From RHLJ01 sp965242845 (GTDB lineage: Bacteria; Bacteroidota; Rhodothermia; Balneolales; Balneolaceae): a stretch of DNA of 64,000 nucleotides. The DNA is taken from assembly GCA_965242845.1 (NCBI GenBank), contig CBDETC010000003.1, positions 1,116,001 to 1,180,000 on the forward strand, read 5' to 3'. The notes under the pieces were generated by a model. That model ran no database searches. It saw only the letters and a list, made by a program, of their open reading frames with translations, and was not told where the DNA came from. A program made the translations under genes and the position numbers. Positions 26,808-36,060 of the stretch are shown in pieces. Position 1 is the first letter of the stretch; the number at the start of each line of letters is the position of its first letter.

Positions 26808-29209
26808 TAGAAATCCACCGCCAGGGAAAGGTTGGGGGTTAAACCAAGATAGGTGACTTCAGTAGTTTGAAAGGGCTCCTGGCTAAAGTCATACTCGTAA
26901 TACCAGATATTCTCCCTGTTATAAAGATTGAAGAGGGACAGCGTAAAGGTAGTCTGCACTTTTTTTACCATGAACTGGTAATTGACGGCAACATCTAATC
27001 GATGGTAAGCCGGCAGCCTCGAGCCATTCTTTTCTCCCACTCCGATGTAGCTTAATTCTCTTCCATCTAACAGTTCAATGGAATAGACTCCTTCTGGTTC
27101 GGAATAGGGTTTGCCGGAGCCATAAATAAAGGTGGAGGAGAAATTCCATCCATCAATAGCATAGCTTTGTACAAACTTTATCTCATGCCTTTGATCATGA
27201 AGAGCAGGGAAGGGCTCGCCATCATTGAATACATCAAATTCATTAGCAATACTACTTAAGGTATAAGAAGCCCATCCGGTAAGTGGCCCCGTTTTGCGTT
27301 GTAATAAAAACTCTATACCACTCGCTTCTCCATCTCCTTTGAAAAATAATTCATTGGCACTCACATTTCGGTTTTGTCTGAAGCGGAGTGAAAACTCCGA
27401 GAGATTTTGGAAGACTTTATAATAAGTCTCCACATTTAAGAGCCAATGGTCGTTTTCCAAAACTACACCACCAACAAAATTGTCAGAAAGACCGGTATCG
27501 ATCAGTCGATTATCGGTGAGCAACCAGAAATCTCGTGAGCCCTGAGTTATGTCCTCATTGATAATTCGGTTCACGAATTGATAGTGCCTTCCGTAAGCCA
27601 ATTTAAAAGTCAGGAAATTGGTTAACTCATAGGAGGCTGAAGCTCTGGGGGAGAGCAATAGCCGTTCGCTATTTTCATAATATGTAAGTCGTAGTCCAGG
27701 GGTAAAGGTGAGTGCTTGAGTTGGTTTCCATTCATCCATTAAATAAACAGCACCCAGCCATGCCTGTTGATTCCTTTGTACCAGTGTAAGCGTATCGTTT
27801 CTTACATTTGAATAATCCACCTCAGAGTTAGTGGCCTGCACTCCAAATTCTACTTCATGGTACTGGTTCAACTTCCATTCCCAGTCCATCCTGGAGGTAA
27901 AATCTCTCACATTATTGTCTTCAAAATTGGATCTGGAAAAGCTAAATAGGGTAGTATCTGTTTCAGGAATAGTATTGGTGAGGGAAATATTTCTGAAATA
28001 ATCGCTGAAGTACTCCGAGCCTGCTACACTAATATTACTGAATAAACGGGGGCCCCATTGGCGAGTCCATGTCAGTGAACCTGCTATATTCCCCCAATCG
28101 GTATTTTCAGCTACATCAGAGGTTATGAGTCGCTCTCCCTGAACTGGAGCATTCTGATTTGGGTTAAAAGTGAAGGTTGCTATTCGTGATTCATCGAGGA
28201 AATCATTGCCTCTATAAAAACTGGCGATAATTGCGTCTTTTGAGCCTGGCCGATATGTAAGTCGGAGGTTGGTATCATAGAAATAGAACTCCGGTTCAAC
28301 TTCATTCACGTTAAAATTTGGATTCGGATTGGGAATATCATTTTCACCAATCAGGTTGTCTGAAATACTATTGAAAAGTCCACTTTGCAAAATGTCCGTG
28401 TACGACCTGCGGAAGGATCCAATTACATTCAGGGATTTAAAAATAGGAAGTTCAAGGTAGGCGCCAGTGTTCATCAGGTTAAGGTTCACTCCACCCTTTA
28501 AGCTGGTTGTACTTCCTGATTTACCAGTCAAATCAACAACACTGGAAGTACGGCCTCCATATTTGGCTGGAAAAGTGCCCTTATATATCTGGACATCCTT
28601 AACGGCATTGGCATTAAATGCGCTAAAAAATCCAAAGAAATGATCCACTTTGTACACGGTCATTCCATCCAGTAATACCAGGTTTTGATCAGGAGTACCT
28701 CCTCGTATATAAAGGCCGGAAGAATTTTCGTTGGTACCGCTCACCCCAGGCAATAACTGAAGAGATCGAAAGATATCTGTCTCTCCAATGCTTGGAAGTA
28801 ACGACATCTGCTCAGGGGACATGGTCACTTTACTAATCTCATCGGAAGACTGAATAAAGCTGTATGACTCGGCAGTTACCAAAACATCTTCTAACTCGGA
28901 ATTAATTCTACTTAGTCTGATGATTAAGTCGGAGTTGGTATCAATAGAGTCGGAAGAGATAAACAAGGTTTGATATCCTATGTAGCTTATTCTTAGTTTG
29001 TATTCGTCTTCCTGTATACCCAGTAGTGTGAAAAAGCCTTCTACATTAGAGTTACTACCCCTTGATGTTTCCACAATAAAAATATTAGCAAAAGAAAGTG
29101 GTTCATCCGTTTCACTATCTAAAATTCGACCCGTAATAGTAGTTTGTGCATATGAACTGCCAAAACACATCCAGCATAGAGCCAACCCCCACAAGCTCTT
29201 TCTTGTCAT
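26807..29209 (-). CDS. TonB-dependent outer-membrane receptor with carboxypeptidase-like N-terminal domain
   Basis: A signal peptide is followed by a CarboxypepD_reg-like domain (TTITGRILDSETDEPLSFAN, GFFTLLGIQEDEYKLRISYIGYQ). A plug domain comes next (LYIRGGTPDQNLVLLDGMTVY, YKGTFPAKYGGRTSSVVDL), then a 22-strand barrel to the C terminus, which ends in an aromatic LSLAVDF. The 800-residue length fits this receptor class. The substrate cannot be told; without a SusD-like partner a polysaccharide is less likely, and DUF4249 pairs are often suspected in peptide or metal uptake. Confidence 0.93.
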   Translation of the reverse strand: MTRKSLWGLALCWMCFGSSYAQTTITGRILDSETDEPLSFANIFIVETSRGSNSNVEGFFTLLGIQEDEYKLRISYIGYQTLFISSDSIDTNSDLIIRLSRINSELEDVLVTAESYSFIQSSDEISKVTMSPEQMSLLPSIGETDIFRSLQLLPGVSGTNENSSGLYIRGGTPDQNLVLLDGMTVYKVDHFFGFFSAFNANAVKDVQIYKGTFPAKYGGRTSSVVDLTGKSGSTTSLKGGVNLNLMNTGAYLELPIFKSLNVIGSFRRSYTDILQSGLFNSISDNLIGENDIPNPNPNFNVNEVEPEFYFYDTNLRLTYRPGSKDAIIASFYRGNDFLDESRIATFTFNPNQNAPVQGERLITSDVAENTDWGNIAGSLTWTRQWGPRLFSNISVAGSEYFSDYFRNISLTNTIPETDTTLFSFSRSNFEDNNVRDFTSRMDWEWKLNQYHEVEFGVQATNSEVDYSNVRNDTLTLVQRNQQAWLGAVYLMDEWKPTQALTFTPGLRLTYYENSERLLLSPRASASYELTNFLTFKLAYGRHYQFVNRIINEDITQGSRDFWLLTDNRLIDTGLSDNFVGGVVLENDHWLLNVETYYKVFQNLSEFSLRFRQNRNVSANELFFKGDGEASGIEFLLQRKTGPLTGWASYTLSSIANEFDVFNDGEPFPALHDQRHEIKFVQSYAIDGWNFSSTFIYGSGKPYSEPEGVYSIELLDGRELSYIGVGEKNGSRLPAYHRLDVAVNYQFMVKKVQTTFTLSLFNLYNRENIWYYEYDFSQEPFQTTEVTYLGLTPNLSLAVDF

Positions 29210-29314
29210 ATAAAAATTAGTTTTGTTAACGCGTTACAGAACAAATACACACCAGCTGGCTAATACCCCTAATGATAATTAAAAAAAATTATGAGTTTTT
29301 TGTACGATTTAAGG

Positions 29315-29346
29315 TTGATTGTAGATTAACATTCTCTTTATATTTG
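29315..29346 (+). promoter_or_regulatory. Promoter of tRNA-Asn, Bacteroidota type
   Basis: A -7 element TATATTTG at 29339-29346 matches TAnnTTTG. TTG at 29315 lies 21 bp upstream, and a second TTG lies 17 bp upstream. It sits 29 bp before the mature tRNA start. Confidence 0.5.
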
Positions 29347-29375
29347 TCGCTCTCCAAAAACGGAGAATCTGTCAT

Positions 29376-29447
29376 TCCTCGGTAGCTCAGTGGCAGAGCA
29401 ATCGGCTGTTAACCGATCGGTCGTTGGTTCGAATCCAACCCGGGGAG
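29376..29447 (+). tRNA. tRNA-Asn(GUU)
   Basis: A full cloverleaf can be drawn by hand. The acceptor stem is TCCTCGG/CCGGGGA with one T-G pair, the D stem GCTC/GAGC and the anticodon stem ATCGG/CCGAT with loop CTGTTAA (anticodon GTT). The T stem is GTTGG/CCAAC with loop TTCGAAT, and the discriminator is G. The CCA end is not encoded. The gene is 72 nt long. Confidence 0.97.
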
Positions 29448-29451
29448 CTTC

Positions 29452-29487
29452 AAAGCCTCAAGTCTTAATTGATTTGAGGCTTTTTTT
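29452..29487 (+). terminator. Terminator of tRNA-Asn
   Basis: Stem AAAGCCTCAA with TTGAGGCTTT is followed by a T run, 5 bp after the tRNA. Confidence 0.9.
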
Positions 29488-29592
29488 ATGTTTGCCAAAA
29501 ACAAAAATATTCTAGGCTAAGGTATCATCTGAAGCAGTCTTTCTGAACATGTAGGACTTGGAGACTACTAACAAACTAGTTTTCTCAGAAAC

Positions 29593-30657
29593 TTATTTAC
29601 TTTGCCTTCTAAGTATTTTAACAATCCTACTATTTATGATTTCCGAAAGGTTCCAATTATATAGTTTAGGATCGGTTGTACTATAGAAGGTAATAACCAC
29701 GGCGTCCAGGTCTTCATGATATACTGCAAAACTCTGATATCCCGGAACCCAGCCGGAATGTTTGTACTCATAAACGGAAGCATATAATTCCTGCTCTCCA
29801 GGTTCAAATAAAGAACCATCATTCAACGCCCTTAAGAAAGTACCTACATCTTCCGCTGTGGCATGCATACCATAATCATTTTGCTTTAAATCAGATGGAT
29901 ATCCTACATGATAACCACTCATTACATCCTCAATATTGACTTCGCTTAACGAAGGGAAGGTATTGTTAAGATTTAGCGGGATTAGAACTTCTTCCTGGAT
30001 GAATTGAAAGTTTCCATAACCGAGTACATCATCCATAATCTTATTAATTAACAGATAATTCGTATTGCAATATTCATAGTCTTCACCGGGTTCAAAGTTG
30101 GCTGGCTTGTCCAAAATCAATGCCAGGCTTTCTTCATAGGTCTCTGTTGGAGCTGCCCAAAAATCTGGAGCATCGGTAAAATTGGGAATGCCACTTCTAT
30201 GTTGAATCATCAATCTCAACGTGATCTTGTCCGCGTTTTCGATTCTTCCCACAAGTTCCGGTAAATAATCAGCGATTGTTTTATCCAGGGAAAGCCGTCC
30301 ATCGCTTACCAATTTGGTGACCGCCACAGCATCATATAGCTTACTAATGCTGGCGATCTTAAAGAGAGCATCAGGCCTAGCGGGTATCTTAGATTCTCTG
30401 TTATGCCAGCCGGAAGCAAAGTATTGAGGTGGTTGACCCGCCTGGTCCACATAAACGATCATACCTTCAAATCCATGATCAATGGCTTGATCTGCCTGCT
30501 CCTGAATGGTATCTGGTAGTGGAAGTATCCATGCTTTTACTAATAGCCATGGTACGAAGAACAAAGAAACGATAGTTCCAACTAGTAATATGATTCTTAT
30601 TACTCGCTTTTTGATCTTGTCAGTATTTAAATTTGACTGAGAAGTTTTGGGTACCAT
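29593..30657 (-). CDS. Serine hydrolase, class C beta-lactamase/esterase family
   Basis: One N-terminal transmembrane segment (IRIILLVGTIVSLFFVPWLL) anchors a beta-lactamase-fold domain facing the periplasm. The SxxK motif reads SISK (in LFKIASISKLYDAV) and the YxN motif YCN (in EDYEYCNTNYLL). MIQHRSGIPNF is typical of the family. The third KTG-like box is HSG (KHSGWVPGYQS). Members are esterases, D-amino peptidases or penicillin-binding-like enzymes rather than true beta-lactamases. It follows the acyltransferase gene by 6 bp, suggesting joint envelope modification. Confidence 0.88.
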   Translation of the reverse strand: MVPKTSQSNLNTDKIKKRVIRIILLVGTIVSLFFVPWLLVKAWILPLPDTIQEQADQAIDHGFEGMIVYVDQAGQPPQYFASGWHNRESKIPARPDALFKIASISKLYDAVAVTKLVSDGRLSLDKTIADYLPELVGRIENADKITLRLMIQHRSGIPNFTDAPDFWAAPTETYEESLALILDKPANFEPGEDYEYCNTNYLLINKIMDDVLGYGNFQFIQEEVLIPLNLNNTFPSLSEVNIEDVMSGYHVGYPSDLKQNDYGMHATAEDVGTFLRALNDGSLFEPGEQELYASVYEYKHSGWVPGYQSFAVYHEDLDAVVITFYSTTDPKLYNWNLSEIINSRIVKILRRQSK

Positions 30658-30663
30658 ATCGAT

Positions 30664-31731
30664 TTAGGGAGAAGTTTTTTTAAAACCTGTATTAAGACCA
30701 AATAGAGGACGAAGGAAGCTTATCCTTTTGATGATATATTCATAAATCAGGTAGCACACAACAACTGTAAATGCTACAACGAGCAAGAATTTTTGTAATA
30801 CAGGAATTTCTAAAGGAAGGATTATATAAGCACCAGCATACAATACAAACATATGTATGATATAGACTGGATATGCAGCTTTACTCAGATAATTTAAAAT
30901 ACTACTAGAGTGGTTTAAATATTTGTACCCAAAACCAAACAATCCATAAATCCATAAATTGGATTCAATAGCTACTAGATAACCAGGTAAACTTACTTCT
31001 AAAGGAGTGATGCGAATAAAATAAAGAAGAGCGGCTAATCCAGTAAACAACCATCTCCACGAACATAATGTTTTCCAGCTGGTTTTACCTGTGTACATAA
31101 ATAGAAAACCAAAGAAGAAAGCAAGTAATCCAATAAAAAAGCCGTGAAATGTCTCAGCATATACTTCAAACATTACCGGTTTCACTAAATAATACTCCAG
31201 GACAAAAATAAGAGTAATAGATAGTGGTGCAATTGGACTACTCATAAATGCAGTTAGCCTTTTTGTAAAAGCACTTTCTTCCTTTTTTTTCAGATATAAG
31301 AAGATTGGTGATAATAGTATTACATAAGCAAAGATATTTCCGAGGAACCATAAGTGTCCTGCATGTGGGAAATAATCAAAAGGCATTTTATAGTAGCTTT
31401 GAAAAATAAACATATGCAAAGGTGTAATTGCAAGAAATCCAAAGATAAAAGGAACTAGAATTCGTCGCGTTCGTTCAAGAACCAGCTGCTTCCAATTACG
31501 TTTTCTTAGTGCAAAAAACACTCCCATTCCCGATACATAAAACAATAGTGGAATTCGCCATACATTGAGCATAGTCATTGGTTTCCAGAGTGATTCCATT
31601 AATTCGTCACTCCGGATAAATCCAAAGAACATTGCCCAGGGTTGAAAAATGATAGCTATATGATATATGAGCAATAACCAGATTGCAATGACTCGTAGCC
31701 AATCAATATCGTGTCTGCGTGCGGTTTTCAT
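30664..31731 (-). CDS. Membrane acyltransferase (acyltransferase 3 family)
   Basis: A polytopic protein with about ten hydrophobic segments. The N-terminal signature RRHDIDWLRVIAIWLLLIYH includes the conserved Arg/Asp and the catalytic-type His of O-acetyltransferase (OafA-like) families. HAGHLWFLGNIFAYV is the second conserved block. Such enzymes acylate sugars of surface polysaccharide or peptidoglycan at the inner membrane. The 355-residue length fits. It is in one operon with the serine hydrolase downstream. Confidence 0.88.
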   Translation of the reverse strand: MKTARRHDIDWLRVIAIWLLLIYHIAIIFQPWAMFFGFIRSDELMESLWKPMTMLNVWRIPLLFYVSGMGVFFALRKRNWKQLVLERTRRILVPFIFGFLAITPLHMFIFQSYYKMPFDYFPHAGHLWFLGNIFAYVILLSPIFLYLKKKEESAFTKRLTAFMSSPIAPLSITLIFVLEYYLVKPVMFEVYAETFHGFFIGLLAFFFGFLFMYTGKTSWKTLCSWRWLFTGLAALLYFIRITPLEVSLPGYLVAIESNLWIYGLFGFGYKYLNHSSSILNYLSKAAYPVYIIHMFVLYAGAYIILPLEIPVLQKFLLVVAFTVVVCYLIYEYIIKRISFLRPLFGLNTGFKKTSP

Positions 31732-31788
31732 AGGGACTTTAATGTTGAATTTTTGTTACGGTTACATTCTGACCTGTCAGCATATAGC

Positions 31789-32436
31789 TCAAAAATTCAC
31801 CCCGATATAAATGTTTGGCTCAAAGAGAAAGACATTCCCGTATTTATCATCAAATTCTTTAAAACCTTCAGGCGAGTTGTTGTCAAAAAACCATTGATTA
31901 ACATGAACTTGAGGTTCTATGAATAATCGTTTTTTCTTACCAAATTCAATATGATACCCCAGGTGATATGAATTATAAACTTTAAAACCATTCTTAATTT
32001 TATTGCCGTCTAAATCCGTATATGTTTGTATCTGTGGTAACACCTCAACAGAAGCAAAAAGTCCTTTCCACAGCATTCGCTGGTAGGTAATACCAATTCC
32101 AGTTTCTCTTAGGTATCCATCGTAATAGTCGCTTCCTGAATCGATCTTATCCAAGAGGCCTTCCCACCATAGGATTCCCATAGGTTGAAACAATCGCCAG
32201 GTAGCAAACTTTACTCCTATAATGTTTTTATCATCAAGGTTACGTTTAACATGTAATTCTACCATTTGAATACTTGTTCGCTTACCGTAGCCGTAGATAA
32301 TCTCATCTGGAACAATATAAGGCATACTTACGCGCCACTTATGGGCTACTTCAGTTTCTTCACCCATAGGTGAGTTAGTTTGGGCAAAAGCACTATGTGT
32401 GCAAAGAAATAAAAGAATCGTTAATAGATTTTTCAT
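31789..32436 (-). CDS. Putative outer-membrane beta-barrel protein, 215 residues
   Basis: A clear signal peptide (LLTILLFLCTHSAFAQ) is followed by alternating beta-strand patterns rich in Tyr, Trp and Phe, such as GIGITYQRMLWKGLFASVEV and YHLGYHIEFGKKKRLFIEP. The sequence ends in an aromatic residue, VFLFEPNIYIGVNF, which is an outer-membrane barrel signal. No family is recognised. It is preceded by the ankyrin lipoprotein gene 25 bp upstream on the same strand, so the two may be cotranscribed. Confidence 0.65.
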   Translation of the reverse strand: MKNLLTILLFLCTHSAFAQTNSPMGEETEVAHKWRVSMPYIVPDEIIYGYGKRTSIQMVELHVKRNLDDKNIIGVKFATWRLFQPMGILWWEGLLDKIDSGSDYYDGYLRETGIGITYQRMLWKGLFASVEVLPQIQTYTDLDGNKIKNGFKVYNSYHLGYHIEFGKKKRLFIEPQVHVNQWFFDNNSPEGFKEFDDKYGNVFLFEPNIYIGVNF

Positions 32437-32461
32437 AGGTCTGTTAATTTTTGAGTTTTTG

Positions 32462-33034
32462 TTATTGCAACATCATGGCTATTACAGGACGAGTTTTTTC
32501 CAGCTCTTCCATATCGAGCTGTAATCCAAATGGTGCAAGTTGTTCGTGCATCATAGTGTAGATAGGTTGAACCTGTTCGAAAGGTCCCATAACAGATTCA
32601 CGAGCTGTTGCACCAAAGTTGTTACGCTGGTCTTTATCCACATTGGCATCAATCAGTAATTGTACAATTTCAACCCGGCAGAAAAAGGCTGCTGAATGGA
32701 GAGCAGTTGAGCCATCGTTATTTTTTACTGAAAGGTCAGCTCCGGCATCGATCAATGCTTTGGCTATATCAGTTTTCCCAAAAGTGGCAGCAGTGATCAA
32801 AGGAGAAGATCCAGTCATAGGATCTTTTTTATTGATATCTGTTCCAGCATCTATATGTTGCCTTACAACTTCAAGATTCTCCGTGATTATTGCCGAATGG
32901 ATATCTATTTCAGGCGCGTTAGTCTTGGAGACGGTTTGTGATTTATTACTTTGTTGAGAACATGCTGGCGCTATTGCTAAAAGAAGTACGATAGCAATTA
33001 TTGCGTTGTGCGTATTCATGTTGAAATATTTCAT
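32462..33034 (-). CDS. Ankyrin-repeat lipoprotein
   Basis: A signal peptide with lipobox-like IAPAC suggests a lipoprotein. About four ankyrin repeats follow, with consensus pieces GSSPLITAATFGKTDIAKAL, DAGADLSVKNNDGSTALHSA and NVDKDQRNNFGATARESVMG. Ankyrin repeats bind proteins; the partner is unknown. A second ATG at 33019 (MNTHN) is an alternative start with a shorter n-region. It is divergent from the AraC-cyclase gene and first of a two-gene unit. Confidence 0.82.
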   Translation of the reverse strand: MKYFNMNTHNAIIAIVLLLAIAPACSQQSNKSQTVSKTNAPEIDIHSAIITENLEVVRQHIDAGTDINKKDPMTGSSPLITAATFGKTDIAKALIDAGADLSVKNNDGSTALHSAAFFCRVEIVQLLIDANVDKDQRNNFGATARESVMGPFEQVQPIYTMMHEQLAPFGLQLDMEELEKTRPVIAMMLQ

Positions 33035-33150
33035 GTTTCTGTATTTTTTGATTTCTGGTTGAGATTTTGTTCTCCAGAAAGATCAAAAAAGTGCTTACAC
33101 AAGGCCTATCAGACATGAAGCCAAATACATCAACTTTGAGGAAAGCATAA

Positions 33151-33185
33151 AAACTATGACGCAAGAGTATAAATTATGACGCAAG
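33151..33185. promoter_or_regulatory. Direct repeat with 20-bp period, candidate AraC-type operator
   Basis: Two 15-bp repeats, AAACTATGACGCAAG and AAATTATGACGCAAG, differ at one base and start exactly 20 bp apart, about two helical turns. They lie in the divergent region between the ankyrin gene and the AraC-cyclase gene. AraC-family proteins typically bind such head-to-tail repeats. Confidence 0.5.
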
Positions 33186-33280
33186 TCGTAACTTTACAGT
33201 CTGAAAAAGGGGATTTTCAGAAGTCGATAAGATTTCTAACTTGAACTGGCTTATTTCACCTTAAAAAGAACTTCCCAGAT

Positions 33281-35875
33281 ATGGAAGAAGACTTTATTAG
33301 TCAAATGACAAGTATCATTGAGGGGAATCTCGATGATGAACAATTCGGAGTATCAGAATTAGCGTCTGTGATGAACATGAGTCGCTCTAATCTGCTCAGA
33401 AAAGTTAAAAAACATACCGGCCTTTCAGTGAGCCAATTCATTCGGCAGGTTCGTCTTGAAATAGCCATGGATCTGCTAAAGGAAGGGGCATACACTATTT
33501 CAGAAGTTTCATTTAAAGTAGGTTTTGGTAGTTCATCCTATTTTATCAAATGCTTTAGAGAACACTATGGCTATCCACCCGGAGAAGTTGGGAATGAGCG
33601 CACTGAAGTTAAAGAAAGTGGCACGATGCCCAGAAAGCGGCTATTGGTAGCAATCATGTTTACTGATATAGCAGGGTATACATCTCTTATGCAAAAGGAC
33701 GAAGAAAAGGGGATTGTTTACAGAGAAAGACACAGAGAAGTTTTTAACTCCATTACTAAAAAATATCATGGGCGTATATTACAATATTACGGAGACGGTA
33801 CATTAAGCACATTCCCAAGTGCAATAGATGCAGTACAATGTGGAATTGAAATGCAATTAGCTTTTAAAGAGGAGCCAAAGGTCCCAATTCGAATCGGAAT
33901 CCATTCAGGTGATACTATAATAACCGATGAAGAAATAATTGGGGATGGTGTTAATGTGGCTGCCCGTATTGAAGCAATGGCAAAACCAGGAAGTGTCTAC
34001 ATCTCAGATAAGGTATATGATGAAGTTAAAAATCAACCCGGACTAATTACAGCTCCACTGGGCGTTCATAAACTGAAAAACATTACCAAACCCATGGAGG
34101 TGTATATTGTATCCAATCATGAACTTGGTGGTATTGAGATCCCGGATAAGAATAAAGTTATTGCTAATCCACTTTTGAAGTGGTCACTAGTAGCAACTTT
34201 TCTAATTCTACTTGGCTTCATAGGTTATTATTCAGGGATTCTTAGCGAGATATCAAGGCCTGAATCAAATTCAGTAATGATCGAAAAATCAATTGCTGTA
34301 TTACCATTTAAAAATGAGAGTAGTGATTCCGGGAATGAGTATTTCATAAACGGTTTAATGGAATCGACGCTGAATAACTTGCAGAAGATAGAAGACCTCA
34401 GGGTTGTAAGCCGAACTTCAGTAGAAAAATACAGAAATGCAGATATGGCTATTCCTGAAATCGCTGAAGAACTCAATGTGAACTATTTTGTGGAAGGTAG
34501 TGGTCAGAAAGTAGGGGATCAGGTTTTACTTCATGTTCAGTTAATAGAAGCTTCGTCTGATAAACACATATGGGCTGAGCAGTATAACAGGGAGTTAGCA
34601 GATGTTTTTGTTTTACAAAATGAGGTCGCAACTAAGATTGCAGAAGCAATAGAAGCTATAGTAACCCCTGAGGAACTTGAACAAATCGAGAAAAAACCTA
34701 CAGAAAATCTGATAGCCTATGATTACTACCTCCAGGCTCTTGAACCTTTTCATGCAAGGACATCAGAAGGATTGGAAATAGCTATTCCATTGTTTAAAAA
34801 AGCGATCGAACATGACCCGGAGTTCGCATTAGCATATGCCTTCATTTCGATATCATATTATCACCTGGAGATATATCAAATCGAGAAACAATACACGGAA
34901 CAGATTAATTATTATGCAGACCAGGCTTTGCTTTACGATCCCAGATCTGATGTAAGTCTGATAGCCAAAGCATTTTATTATATGCAAATTCAGGATTACC
35001 GTTTGGCTGTTCCGCATTTAGAGAAAGCTCTGGAATATAATCCTAATTCATCAGGGGCAGTTCAGATGCTCTCGGATTTATATTCACGCTATATTCCAAA
35101 TACTGCGAAATACCTAGAGTATGCTCTCAAAGGAGTACAACTCGATATTGCTCCCAATGACTCTGTACAAAAAAGTTATTTGTATTTACATCTAGGTAAC
35201 GCACTTATCCAAAATGGGTTTGCTGATGAATCTGTTAAATACATAAATAAGTCACTTGACTATAATCCGAATAACGAGTTCTCATCATATTTAAGAGCAT
35301 TGATCCTATATGCTGTCGACGGGAATATAGAGCGGACCAAAAAAATGCTTATTAAGGAATGGAAGAAGGATACATCCCGTCTGGATATCCTGCAGGAAGT
35401 GGCAAAGATTTATTATTTCGAACAAGATTACGACTCGGCATACTTCTATTATGAGAAATTAGTCAATGACCGGGAAATGTATGGTTTAGATATATATGCA
35501 AACGAGGACGTGACGATTGGGTATGTATACGAAAAAGTGGGTATGGATGAAAAAGCAGATGAATTCTTTAGTGCTTATGCTCAATACTGTGAAACAGATG
35601 AGTCGATTTACCAGAGTTTAAATAAGGCATTATTATATGCGCATACAGGTGAAATTCAGCTTGGGATAGAACAATTGAAGCAGTTTGCTTTGCAGAATAA
35701 TTATCAATATTGGGTTGTATTATATCTGGATGATGATCCTCTGATAGAACCACTTAAGATTCACCCAGAATATGAGGAAGTAATACAAACTATTGAGGAT
35801 CGATTTATGAATAATAAAGCGAAACTCAAAAACGAATTATTAGAAAAAGGATTCTCAGACTACATTCTTAATTAA
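33281..35875 (+). CDS. AraC-type HTH / class III nucleotidyl cyclase / TM / TolB-like / TPR fusion protein
   Basis: Domains in order: AraC-type double helix-turn-helix (about 1-105, ending YTISEVSFKVGFGSSSYFIKC and YGYPP); class III adenylate/guanylate cyclase (about 120-280, metal Asp residues in FTDIAGYTSL and YYGDGTLSTF, and GDGVNVAARIEA with Asn/Arg); one transmembrane helix (LVATFLILLGFIGYYSGI, about 308-325); a TolB/FlgO-like domain (SIAVLPFKNESSDSGNEYF); then TPR repeats to the end. The predicted topology has DNA binding and cyclase in the cytoplasm and TPRs outside the inner membrane. It would join DNA binding to cyclic-nucleotide synthesis in one anchored sensor. A direct-repeat site upstream may be its own operator. 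Confidence 0.88.
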   Translation: MEEDFISQMTSIIEGNLDDEQFGVSELASVMNMSRSNLLRKVKKHTGLSVSQFIRQVRLEIAMDLLKEGAYTISEVSFKVGFGSSSYFIKCFREHYGYPPGEVGNERTEVKESGTMPRKRLLVAIMFTDIAGYTSLMQKDEEKGIVYRERHREVFNSITKKYHGRILQYYGDGTLSTFPSAIDAVQCGIEMQLAFKEEPKVPIRIGIHSGDTIITDEEIIGDGVNVAARIEAMAKPGSVYISDKVYDEVKNQPGLITAPLGVHKLKNITKPMEVYIVSNHELGGIEIPDKNKVIANPLLKWSLVATFLILLGFIGYYSGILSEISRPESNSVMIEKSIAVLPFKNESSDSGNEYFINGLMESTLNNLQKIEDLRVVSRTSVEKYRNADMAIPEIAEELNVNYFVEGSGQKVGDQVLLHVQLIEASSDKHIWAEQYNRELADVFVLQNEVATKIAEAIEAIVTPEELEQIEKKPTENLIAYDYYLQALEPFHARTSEGLEIAIPLFKKAIEHDPEFALAYAFISISYYHLEIYQIEKQYTEQINYYADQALLYDPRSDVSLIAKAFYYMQIQDYRLAVPHLEKALEYNPNSSGAVQMLSDLYSRYIPNTAKYLEYALKGVQLDIAPNDSVQKSYLYLHLGNALIQNGFADESVKYINKSLDYNPNNEFSSYLRALILYAVDGNIERTKKMLIKEWKKDTSRLDILQEVAKIYYFEQDYDSAYFYYEKLVNDREMYGLDIYANEDVTIGYVYEKVGMDEKADEFFSAYAQYCETDESIYQSLNKALLYAHTGEIQLGIEQLKQFALQNNYQYWVVLYLDDDPLIEPLKIHPEYEEVIQTIEDRFMNNKAKLKNELLEKGFSDYILN

Positions 35876-35982
35876 GTAGATACTTCACGGAAGCTCATAC
35901 TTTTGATCATTTGAAAGTTTTCAAATTTAAAAAAATCCGAAAAATATAAGGAGCATCTTCGGGACTTCCCGGGAGCAAATTC

Positions 35983-36016
35983 AAAAGGGTAAGGCAACAA
36001 TGTCTACCCTTTTTTT
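35983..36016 (+). terminator. Terminator of the AraC-cyclase gene
   Basis: Stem AAAAGGGTA with TACCCTTTT and a 13-nt loop, followed by further T residues. Confidence 0.75.
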
Positions 36017-36060
36017 ATGCTTCTCTATTTATTGAAGGAAGTCTAAGGCAACTAAAAGTT

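Noticed and set aside
22686..29209. A polysaccharide-utilisation locus formed by the xylanase and TonB receptor
   Set aside because: truA and a repeat element separate them, the receptor's partner is DUF4249 rather than SusD, and orientation does not support one unit.
29593..30657. Beta-lactamase resistance gene
   Set aside because: The SxxK and YxN motifs fit the wide serine-hydrolase family; the third box and membrane anchor do not indicate a true class C beta-lactamase.
31711..31926. 71-codon plus-strand frame between the acyltransferase and the barrel protein genes
   Set aside because: It is opposite the 3' end of a real gene and has no support of its own.
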